A stretch of 5,400 nucleotides of DNA, taken from positions 1 to 5,400 of the forward strand of contig DXIA01000038.1 of assembly GCA_019113125.1 (NCBI GenBank), in the 5' to 3' direction. The notes under the pieces were generated by a model. It was not told the origin of the DNA, did not search any database, and was given only the letters and a program-made list of their open reading frames with translations. Positions within the stretch are counted from its first letter, which is position 1. Each line of letters begins with the position of its first letter. This document shows, piece after piece, positions 1 through 5,285 of the stretch. The position numbers were made by a program, and so were the translations under genes. This DNA is from Candidatus Pygmaiobacter gallistercoris (lineage in GTDB: Bacteria; Bacillota; Clostridia; Oscillospirales; Ruminococcaceae).

Positions 1-591
1 CAGCTCTTTTGCGAGATCCCGATAGTTGAAGGGGTTGCCGTCAGGATAGGTGCGCCAGGAGCCGGCATGCAGCTCATAAATATTCATCGGCGCGTTGAGC
101 ACATCCTTTTTCGCGGCGGCCTTCTCCCAGCTGCGGTCTTGCCAGCGGTAGCCCTCGAGGTCAAAGACCTTGCTGGCGTTGCCCGGCCGTGTCTCGGCGT
201 GGAAGGCATAGGGATCGGCCTTGAAGACCTCCCGTCCATCCGCCTGCACCACGCAGTATTTGTAGACATCGTACTCCTTCACCAGGGTGGTGAAACACTC
301 CCAGATGCCGCTGTCCTTCACGTTTTCCATGTGCAGCGCACCGGGATCCCAGCCGTTGAATTCCCCGACCAGGCTGACCGCCCGGGCATGGGGCGCCCAG
401 ACCCGGAACAGTACCCCCTTGTCCCCATCCAGCTGAACCGGATGGGCGCCGAAGAAATCGTAGCTCTCAAAATTTGTCCCCTGTTTGAACAGGTAGACGG
501 GCAGATCAAAGTCGACTTTGGCTTGGTATTTCAATTTTCTGCCTCCCCGAGGCCAATGGCCCAGATCGCAAAAATTCATTTGCTTATTCAT
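1..591 (-). CDS. glgB: 1,4-alpha-glucan (glycogen) branching enzyme, N-terminal part, cut by window edge
   Basis: This is the first 197 codons of a glycogen branching enzyme, which transfers alpha-1,4-glucan segments to O6 of glucose to make alpha-1,6 branches in cytoplasmic glycogen. Residues about 45-145 form the CBM48/isoamylase N-terminal module, with FRVWAPHARAVSLVGEFNGWD at about residues 62-82 being the family hallmark. Residues 171-180 (IYELHAGSWR) begin the GH13 catalytic barrel, followed by NYRDLAKEL. All catalytic motifs lie beyond the left edge. The protein begins almost directly with the CBM48 module and so lacks the long extra N-terminal domain of some proteobacterial GlgB proteins. 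The start is fixed at ATG 591-589 or the second ATG at residue 5 (579-577), because an in-frame TAG lies just upstream (597-595). The Shine-Dalgarno is weak: the only GGAG (611-608 on the minus strand) is 16 nt from the first ATG. The gene is divergent from the GH13 glucosidase gene. Family assignment is very secure. Confidence 0.95.
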   Translation of the reverse strand, partial: MNKQMNFCDLGHWPRGGRKLKYQAKVDFDLPVYLFKQGTNFESYDFFGAHPVQLDGDKGVLFRVWAPHARAVSLVGEFNGWDPGALHMENVKDSGIWECFTTLVKEYDVYKYCVVQADGREVFKADPYAFHAETRPGNASKVFDLEGYRWQDRSWEKAAAKKDVLNAPMNIYELHAGSWRTYPDGNPFNYRDLAKEL

Positions 592-882
592 ATTCTAACC
601 GTACTGACTCCGTTTTTCAAGAACTTCTAAGCAAAACCGTCGATTAAATTGCAAAATAAATTTTACAATTTGTATGGATTGCACAATTTTATTTTCAGAA
701 AATTGCGCCGAAAATCCGCTGTACTGTGCTCAAAACGGCTTGTCTTGCAGCCCTGCAACGAATATTATGCGGCCCGGACGGCGCGAGATCTCGGGAAATG
801 CGTCGATCTTCCGCAGCGCCTCTTGTGGAATCCGTCGGCGCTGTGATAGGATAAGAAAAAATGCGAAAAAGGGGGAGAGGGA
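592..882. promoter_or_regulatory. Divergent intergenic region between glgB and the GH13 gene
   Basis: This 291-bp stretch must hold the promoters for both divergent genes. It has two clearly different halves. Positions about 592-720 are very AT-rich, with several TTGC-containing words (TTGCAAAAT at 649, TTGCACAAT at 679, TTGCGCCG at 703). Positions about 721-882 are GC-rich like the neighbouring genes. A perfect 10-bp palindrome, CGAGATCTCG, lies at 784-793. I see no glgB promoter on the minus strand with both boxes good: TTGTGC and TAAAAT are only 15 bp apart. Two short ORFs in the region (649-846 and 674-886) have no ribosome binding site and no recognisable protein, so I do not call a gene. 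The purine block GGGGGAGAGG at 871-880 is the ribosome binding site of the GH13 gene. Confidence 0.6.
823..852 (+). promoter_or_regulatory. Weak candidate promoter for the GH13-HAD operon
   Basis: TTGTGG (823-828) and TAGGAT (847-852) are spaced by 18 bp and lie 30 bp upstream of the GH13 start codon. They match the sigma-A consensus at 3 of 6 and 4 of 6 positions. The location is right, but the match is modest and the transcript leader would be short (about 24 nt). A different promoter, perhaps in the AT-rich half of the region, is possible. Confidence 0.3.
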
Positions 883-2793
883 ATGAAACGGTTGACCCAA
901 AACAGCACGCTGGGCGAACTGTGGGAAAATCCGGTGGGACACGATGTGCTGGCAAAGCTGCTGCTGCAGCTGGGGCGCAGTGAACGGTGGCTGAACAACC
1001 CGGCGGTCCGGCGGCTGACCATCGGCGGCGCCTGCCGGATGGCATCGGGACTGCTGGGAAAGGATTTCGCCGACCGGTTGCTGGAACTGGTCAACGGGAC
1101 AGGGGAGCCGGTGGCGCCCGGACCTGGGTATCCGACCGGCTTTGACCGGGATGTCTTTTACCAGATCTACCCCCGCAGCTTTCAGGACTCGAACGGGGAC
1201 GGCATCGGAGATCTTGAGGGCATCCGCAGCCGGCTGCCCTACCTGCAGCGGCTGGGGGTCACCGCGCTCTGGCTCTCGCCGGTCTACGCCAGCCCGATGG
1301 ATGACAATGGATACGACATCAGCGATTACCGGGCGATCCACCCGGACTATGGCACGATGGAGGATTTTGACCGGCTGCTCGCCGAGGTGCACCGGCGGGG
1401 GATGAAACTGATCATGGATCTGGTGGTCAACCACACCTCGGACGAGCACCCCTGGTTTCTTGAGGCAAAGCGGGACCGCAGCAGCCCTTACCACGATTAT
1501 TATCTCTGGCGGGAGGGGGAGGCCGACCGGCCGCCGAACAACTGGACCAGCTTTTTTTCCGGCCCCGCCTGGAATTACTACCCCGAGGCCGGGGCCTGGG
1601 CGCTGCACCTGTTCTCCAAAAAGCAGATGGACCTCAACTGGGAAAACCCCGCGCTGCGCGAAGAGGTGGCCGACATCGTCCGCTGGTGGCTCGCAAAGGG
1701 GGTCGACGGGTTCCGGATGGATGTCATCAACTACATCGCGAAGAACTCGCTGGAGGACGGCAGCGAGGCGGTGGGCAGACTGATGGGGTATACCGGCATC
1801 GAACACTATTTTTACGGGCACCGGCTGCATGGGTATCTCTCCGAGCTGCGGCGGGAGGCCTTCGCCCCCTACGGCGCGGTGATGATCGGGGAGACCCCCG
1901 GCGTCGGGCTCGAGATGGCAAAGCAGCTGACCGCGCAGGAGCGGGAGGAGCTGGACCTCGTCTTCAACTTCGATCAGCTCGAGACCCCGGGCCACACCCG
2001 GTTCGACGACTACCGGTATGACCTCTCCTATCTCAAGAAATACTATCTCGTCTGGATGCAGGGCATTCCGGACAACTGCCGGATGAGCCTGTTCTGGGAC
2101 AACCACGACAATCCCCGGATGCTGGGCAAGATCGCTCCACCCACCCATCTGCGCGCCCCGCTGGCCAAGCTGCTCGCGGCGCTGCAGCTCACCTTGAAGG
2201 GGGTGCCCTTCCTCTACCAGGGGCAGGAACTCGGGATGACCAACCACCGATTTGACTCGATCGACCAGCTGCGGGACGTCGAGAGCCTGAATCTGTATAG
2301 GGAACTTCTGCCGAAACTCGGGCCGCAGGCGGCCTTTGAAAAGGTGCTTGCCGGCACCCGGGATTACGCCCGTACCCCGATGCAGTGGACGGGGGAGATG
2401 TATGCCGGGTTCACCACGGCTCAGCCCTGGCTGCAGCCGTCCGGCGATCAGGGTGAGGGTTGGAATGTCGAGGCGGAGGAAGAAGACCCCGACTCGGTGC
2501 TCAGCCACTACCGGAGATTGATCGCACTGCGGCGCACCCACCCGGCGCTGGCCGACGGCAGTTTTCGCCAGCAGTTTGCCAGCCGCAGCGAGCTGTTCTG
2601 CTATACCCGTGCCGGCAGTGGTGCGCGGTACCTCGTCCTGCTGAACCTGAGCGAAAAGACGGTTTCACTGCCGCGGCTGCCCCGCAATGTCCGGCAGCTC
2701 TACGACAGCTATCCCGCGCCGTTTGACCGGCTGCGCCCCTATGAGGCACAGATCTGGCAGCTGACCAATAAAGGGAGGGAGGAGAATGGCTGA
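883..2793 (+). CDS. GH13 alpha-glucosidase, oligo-1,6-glucosidase type, with an extra N-terminal helical domain
   Basis: A 636-residue retaining alpha-glucosidase, probably cytoplasmic because no signal peptide is visible. It likely hydrolyses alpha-1,6 (isomaltose-type) or related short alpha-glucosides. The GH13 barrel starts near residue 87. Residues 102-110 (DSNGDGIGD) match the calcium-binding loop of oligo-1,6-glucosidases. The conserved regions are DLVVNH (179-184), QMDLN (248-252, in place of the usual QPDLN), GFRMDVIN (276-283; nucleophile Asp280), GE (336-337; acid/base Glu337) and FWDNHDNPR (404-412; stabiliser Asp409). Val281, after the nucleophile, is the residue associated with alpha-1,6 preference in this group; Ala or Thr goes with alpha-1,4. 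RDYARTPMQW near 493-502 is also typical. Residues about 5-72 form an additional small helical region not present in standard enzymes of about 560 residues. The start has a strong purine-rich SD at 871-880, and an in-frame TAG at 847-849 excludes a longer protein. Dextran glucosidase, MalL and trehalose-6-phosphate hydrolase are close alternatives that I cannot separate. Confidence 0.93.
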   Translation: MKRLTQNSTLGELWENPVGHDVLAKLLLQLGRSERWLNNPAVRRLTIGGACRMASGLLGKDFADRLLELVNGTGEPVAPGPGYPTGFDRDVFYQIYPRSFQDSNGDGIGDLEGIRSRLPYLQRLGVTALWLSPVYASPMDDNGYDISDYRAIHPDYGTMEDFDRLLAEVHRRGMKLIMDLVVNHTSDEHPWFLEAKRDRSSPYHDYYLWREGEADRPPNNWTSFFSGPAWNYYPEAGAWALHLFSKKQMDLNWENPALREEVADIVRWWLAKGVDGFRMDVINYIAKNSLEDGSEAVGRLMGYTGIEHYFYGHRLHGYLSELRREAFAPYGAVMIGETPGVGLEMAKQLTAQEREELDLVFNFDQLETPGHTRFDDYRYDLSYLKKYYLVWMQGIPDNCRMSLFWDNHDNPRMLGKIAPPTHLRAPLAKLLAALQLTLKGVPFLYQGQELGMTNHRFDSIDQLRDVESLNLYRELLPKLGPQAAFEKVLAGTRDYARTPMQWTGEMYAGFTTAQPWLQPSGDQGEGWNVEAEEEDPDSVLSHYRRLIALRRTHPALADGSFRQQFASRSELFCYTRAGSGARYLVLLNLSEKTVSLPRLPRNVRQLYDSYPAPFDRLRPYEAQIWQLTNKGREENG

Positions 2794-3616
2794 TCATCCG
2801 ATCCGGGCGCTGCTGCTCGACATCGACGGCACCCTGCTGCCGGAGGGGCAGATCGGCGTCTCGGCGCCGATTGTCGACCGGGTGCGCCGGATGCGGCAAA
2901 GCGGGGTCACCGTCGTGGTGGCGACCGGCCGCAGCGGGTTTGTCGTGGGGCCCGCGCTGCTGGGCGCGTTTGCGGCGGACTATTACATCTGTTCCAACGG
3001 GGCGGAGGTGTTTGACGCTGCCGGCAGCCGGCTGCTTGAGCAGCGGTTCACCGAGGATCAGCTGCGGCGGCTCACCGACCGCTGTGCACAGGACCCCGAG
3101 ATCACCCTGCTCTTTGCGTTCGGCGACGGCTACGGCGCTTATACCGGCTACGAGCGGTATAAAAGGGTGCTCGCTGAGCGCGGCAGCGGGGGAGGACAGT
3201 CAAATGAGGGCAGCTATGCCGGCTGGATTCGGGACTGCCCCGCCCGGGACCGCCACCGTGATGGGCTTCCGTTCGGCGCGGTGGTCTACGGTGGGCCGCA
3301 GCAGGTGGCTGAGCTGGTCCGCGAAGGGGTCGCAGGGCTGCAGCTGGTTCCCTTCTGCCCCGGCGGGGCGGATGTCTACCGCAGCGAGGTGGACAAGGCG
3401 AAGACCGCCCGCTGGCTGATGGAGCTGATCGGTATTCCGATGGCGCAGACCGCAGCGGTGGGGGACGGCAACAACGACCTGCCGCTGCTCGCCGCCGCCG
3501 GGGTCGGGGTGGCGATGGGAAACGCCCGCCCCGCCCTGAAGAAGGCAGCGGATTTCGTCGTCGGTCCGGCAAAAGAGGATGGACTGCTGGAGGCGTTTGA
3601 TCTGCTCAAAGTGTGA
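2786..3616 (+). CDS. Cof-type HAD-IIB family phosphatase
   Basis: A 276-residue cytoplasmic haloacid dehalogenase-superfamily hydrolase of the Cof/YidA type. Family members are Mg2+-dependent phosphatases acting on sugar phosphates, nucleotides or cofactor phosphates; the substrate cannot be read from sequence. Motif I is DIDGT (12-16; nucleophile Asp12, acid/base Asp14). Motif II is ATGR (46-49; Thr47), followed by SNG (70-72). The C2 cap spans roughly residues 83-195. Motif III is Lys204 in VDKAKTARW. Motif IV is GDGNND (226-231; Asp227, Asp231), followed by the typical AMGNA at 243-247. All catalytic residues are present and the length is normal for the family. The ATG lies 8 bp inside the end of the GH13 gene. 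The SD-like run AGGGAGG (2772-2778), 7 nt upstream of the start, lies wholly within GH13 codons, so the two genes are co-transcribed and probably translationally coupled. A role in alpha-glucan-derived sugar-phosphate turnover is inferred from context only. Confidence 0.93.
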   Translation: MADHPIRALLLDIDGTLLPEGQIGVSAPIVDRVRRMRQSGVTVVVATGRSGFVVGPALLGAFAADYYICSNGAEVFDAAGSRLLEQRFTEDQLRRLTDRCAQDPEITLLFAFGDGYGAYTGYERYKRVLAERGSGGGQSNEGSYAGWIRDCPARDRHRDGLPFGAVVYGGPQQVAELVREGVAGLQLVPFCPGGADVYRSEVDKAKTARWLMELIGIPMAQTAAVGDGNNDLPLLAAAGVGVAMGNARPALKKAADFVVGPAKEDGLLEAFDLLKV

Positions 3617-3655
3617 AAAAATCAATTACGCTGCATATTGTTTGCATAAACATAC

Positions 3656-3742
3656 CAGAGAAAAAACAGAGATGCTCCGCCCGCAGGAGACGAACAGGGG
3701 AACCGGAAAACAGAGCGTTTTCGGTTTCTCTGTTTTTCTGTG
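3656..3742 (+). terminator. Long imperfect inverted repeat with competing hairpins; possible operon terminator
   Basis: Starting 40 bp after the HAD stop, the arm at 3656-3671 pairs with 3728-3742: ten contiguous base pairs (ACAGAG core with an A5/T5 run), a bulged A, then a mismatch-containing extension. Inside it, AACCGGAAAAC (3701-3711) pairs with GTTTTCGGTT (3717-3726) over ten pairs with one bulged G and a 5-nt loop. CTCC/GGAG (3675-3678 with 3686-3689) could make a third short helix. The second copy of AAAACAGAG (3707-3715) can alternatively pair with CTCTGTTTT (3728-3736), which excludes the inner hairpin. The T-rich 3' side (TTTCTCTGTTTTTCTGT) would allow intrinsic termination for the GH13-HAD operon. 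It is not a canonical terminator, because the T run is partly inside the stem. Confidence 0.45.
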
Positions 3743-3890
3743 AAAGACAGTAACTGGCCAAAATCCGCGGCCGGCGCGAAAATGAAAACGAAATGAAAAA
3801 TGCAATCGGCGGATGCGACAAACTTAATCCCCTAAAAAACCGCCGCAAAAAACAAATGTTACAAAATTTTGAACAAATTAAAGAAAAATA
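3743..3890. other. AT-rich non-coding DNA upstream of the transporter promoter
   Basis: No ORF with a ribosome binding site is seen here. The stretch contains a GC-rich island around 3765-3778, a CGGCGG/CCGCCG inverted repeat (3807-3812 with 3840-3845) enclosing a 27-nt AT-rich loop, and a strongly A-rich block from about 3846 to 3890 directly upstream of the -35 box. The A-rich block could act as an UP element for RNA polymerase alpha-subunit contact. This is inferred from composition and position only. Confidence 0.5.
3851..3878. repeat. Paired AACAAAT direct repeat around a CAAAATTTTG palindrome; operator-like
   Basis: AACAAAT occurs at 3851-3857 and again at 3872-3878, exactly 21 bp apart start to start, or two helical turns. 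Between them lies the perfect 10-bp palindrome CAAAATTTTG (3862-3871), flanked by GTT on the left (3858-3860) and AAC on the right (3872-3874), with one extra A on the left. The block ends 12 bp before the -35 box of the transporter promoter, a usual place for an activator or repressor site. The AT-rich context makes chance repeats more likely, and I recognise no known regulator's box. Confidence 0.35.
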
Positions 3891-3919
3891 TTGAATCTGG
3901 GCGCAGAGACCCTTATAAT
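3891..3919 (+). promoter_or_regulatory. Sigma-A-type promoter of the transporter gene
   Basis: The -35 box TTGAAT (3891-3896; 4 of 6 consensus) and a perfect -10 box TATAAT (3914-3919) are separated by the ideal 17 bp. An A/T-rich tract lies immediately upstream. Transcription would start near 3926, giving a leader of about 160 nt before the transporter start codon. This is the best promoter in the window and predicts strong expression. Confidence 0.8.
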
Positions 3920-3925
3920 TGTAAA

Positions 3926-4085
3926 AAAATTCATTTTGTTTGGCACTTCAACGCAGTGATGCGGGTCGGGCGGAGTGGATTTGGGTGTGTGTCGGCGGGG
4001 TGGTCCATAGGACCATAGAGGAGGCCTCATCGGCGGTGCCCGGAGAAAACGCCTTGTGAAAGCAGGGCAGAAAGAAGGAATCGTC
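3926..4085 (+). promoter_or_regulatory. Long G-rich 5' leader of the transporter mRNA
   Basis: About 160 nt of untranslated RNA is expected between the promoter and the start codon. Positions 3961-4002 are strikingly G-rich on the transcribed strand, with G runs at 3963, 3968, 3983 and 3997. A compact hairpin, TGGTCC-ATA-GGACCA, occupies 4001-4015. A 19-codon reading frame (ATG 3959 to TAG 4018) ends within 1 nt of a perfect AGGAGG (4019-4024) that has no ATG, GTG or TTG start at a usable distance in the transporter frame. A palindrome, GAGGCCTC, lies at 4021-4028, and GGCG (4032-4035) can pair with CGCC (4050-4053). I recognise no known riboswitch class. Leader-mediated control is inferred from length and structure. 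Confidence 0.4.
4075..4079 (+). promoter_or_regulatory. Ribosome binding site that decides the transporter start
   Basis: AAGGA lies 6 nt upstream of ATG 4086. The frame is also open from a GTG at 4056, ten codons earlier, which has only a more distant GGAG (4042-4045) and would add a polar, lysine-containing N-terminus before the first membrane helix. Spacing and start codon favour ATG 4086. Confidence 0.7.
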
Positions 4086-5285
4086 ATGTCAATAACCCTT
4101 TGGACCCCATTGTTTTCGTTCCTGGTCTTCGTGCTGTTCTTTGCGATCGGCGACTGGGTTTCGAACCTGACCAAGTCGAAGATTTCGGGCATGTTGATTG
4201 CGATGCTGCTGTATCTGGTTGGTTTCCAGACCGGTATCATCCCGGCTACCTCGCTCAACGACACCGGTATTCCGACAATTGCCTCGAACTTTGCGATCAT
4301 GCTGCTGCTGGTCGGCATGGGCACCATGATCCACCTCAAGGAAATGATCGCCCAGTGGAAGACCGTTGTGGTCGCGCTGGTCGCGCTGGTCGGCCTGGCC
4401 CTCTGCTCCTTCACCGTCAGCAGCTGGCTGTTCGGCCGTGAGTGGGCGCTCTGCGCATCCGCCCCGATCTCCGGCGGCATCATCGCCGGTCAGATGACCT
4501 CCGAGGCAGCCACCGCTGCCGGCCGTCCCGACCTCGCCGGTTTCGCGATGCTGGTCATCGGCTGTCAGGGCTTTGTCGGCATCCCCATCTGCAACTTCTT
4601 CGTCCGCAAGTACTGCCATGGCGTTCTCGCCGGCAAGATCACGATGAAGGAGCCTGCCGAGGTCAAGGATACCGGCAAGCGCAAGCTGCTGGACATCTCG
4701 CCCAAGTGGATGAGCGGCGACAACACCATCTTCCTGAAGATGGCGCTGGTCGGCTGGTTTGGTTGGCTGATCTCTCAGGTCTGCTCCGGCGTTCCCGTCC
4801 TGTCCTACATCACCAATGCAAACATCATGTACCTCGTTGTCGGCATCATCTTCTGCGTCCTCGGGTTCCTGCCTGAGAATGCAACCGTTAAGTCTCACGC
4901 CAACGGTTTCCTGATGCTCGCTGTTCTCTCGGTCATCCCCGGCAGCCTTGCCAGCCTGAGCCTGTCCGACCTGGTCAAGATGATCGTTCCCCTGGTCGGC
5001 ACCCTGCTCGTCGGCGCGGTCTTCATCTGCCTGTTCGGCGCGATTGCCGGTAAGGTGCTCGGCGTACACTGGACCATCGCCTTCGCGATCGCCATCTGCT
5101 GCACCATCGGCTATCCCGGCACCCAGATCGTCGTCGACGAGGTTGTCCGCAGCCTCGATTGCGACGAGGAGACCCGCACCCGGATCTACAACAACGTGCT
5201 GCCCCAGATCATCGTCTCCGGTTTCACCTCGGTTACCGTCGCGTCGGTTATCTTCGCCGGCATTGTCTGCCCGATGATCTTCTGA
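4086..5285 (+). CDS. Polytopic membrane transporter, probably GltS/ESS-like; substrate unknown
   Basis: A 399-residue, very hydrophobic inner-membrane protein. Likely membrane segments are at about residues 5-24, 33-52, 64-82, 92-116, 120-140, 150-172, 214-232, 244-263, 272-292, 297-322, 328-348 and 371-399, with one long polar loop at about 173-213. The two halves seem to repeat: a Gly/Ala/Ser/Pro-rich segment after a GREWALCASAP motif (117-127, then SGGIIAGQ) corresponds to one after GVHWTIAFAIA (326-336, then CCTIGYPGTQ). Such paired discontinuous helices are characteristic of the GltS, CitS and related secondary-transporter folds, and E. coli GltS has about the same length (401 residues). 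I therefore infer a Na+- or H+-coupled carboxylate or amino-acid carrier, but the similarity is at the level of pattern and the substrate is open. The gene is monocistronic, with its own strong promoter and terminator. It prefers GGC/GGT, CGC/CGT and GTC/GTT and almost lacks GGG and CGG, unlike the two genes to its left. The alternative start is GTG 4056. Confidence 0.75.
   Translation: MSITLWTPLFSFLVFVLFFAIGDWVSNLTKSKISGMLIAMLLYLVGFQTGIIPATSLNDTGIPTIASNFAIMLLLVGMGTMIHLKEMIAQWKTVVVALVALVGLALCSFTVSSWLFGREWALCASAPISGGIIAGQMTSEAATAAGRPDLAGFAMLVIGCQGFVGIPICNFFVRKYCHGVLAGKITMKEPAEVKDTGKRKLLDISPKWMSGDNTIFLKMALVGWFGWLISQVCSGVPVLSYITNANIMYLVVGIIFCVLGFLPENATVKSHANGFLMLAVLSVIPGSLASLSLSDLVKMIVPLVGTLLVGAVFICLFGAIAGKVLGVHWTIAFAIAICCTIGYPGTQIVVDEVVRSLDCDEETRTRIYNNVLPQIIVSGFTSVTVASVIFAGIVCPMIF

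Noticed and set aside
67..630. A 187-codon plus-strand frame at the left edge
   Set aside because: It lies opposite a secure GlgB N-terminus with the CBM48 signature, has no Shine-Dalgarno and resembles no protein I know.
649..710. Three TTGC words upstream of glgB as a regulator binding array
   Set aside because: Spacings (30 and 24 bp) are irregular and the copies diverge after the first four bases. In such AT-rich DNA this is likely chance.
649..886. Two short plus-strand ORFs (65 and 70 codons) in the divergent intergenic region
   Set aside because: No ribosome binding site precedes either start. They overlap each other in different frames and cross the promoter region of the GH13 gene; one runs into the GH13 start codon.
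730..2541. A 603-codon open reading frame on the minus strand across the GH13 gene
   Set aside because: It lies antisense to a gene with all GH13 motifs intact. Its translation is low-complexity (Pro, Val, Gly, Gln-rich) with no recognisable domain, as expected from a GC-rich codon bias on the opposite strand.
3807..3845. CGGCGG/CCGCCG inverted repeat as a terminator
   Set aside because: The stem is only 6 bp with a 27-nt loop, and the sequence after it is A-rich rather than T-rich on the plus strand.
3606..3848. An 80-codon minus-strand frame in the HAD-transporter gap
   Set aside because: It spans the inverted repeat structure, has no ribosome binding site, and its Phe/Ser/Arg-rich translation looks like translated A/T-rich non-coding DNA.
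4056..4085. GTG 4056 as the transporter start
   Set aside because: ATG 4086 has a better-spaced AAGGA and begins directly at the first membrane helix; the extra ten residues are polar and poorly supported.
4089..5069. A 326-codon minus-strand frame across the transporter
   Set aside because: Its translation is extremely rich in Asp, Gln, Gly and His, the mirror of a hydrophobic membrane protein. It has no ribosome binding site and no domain.
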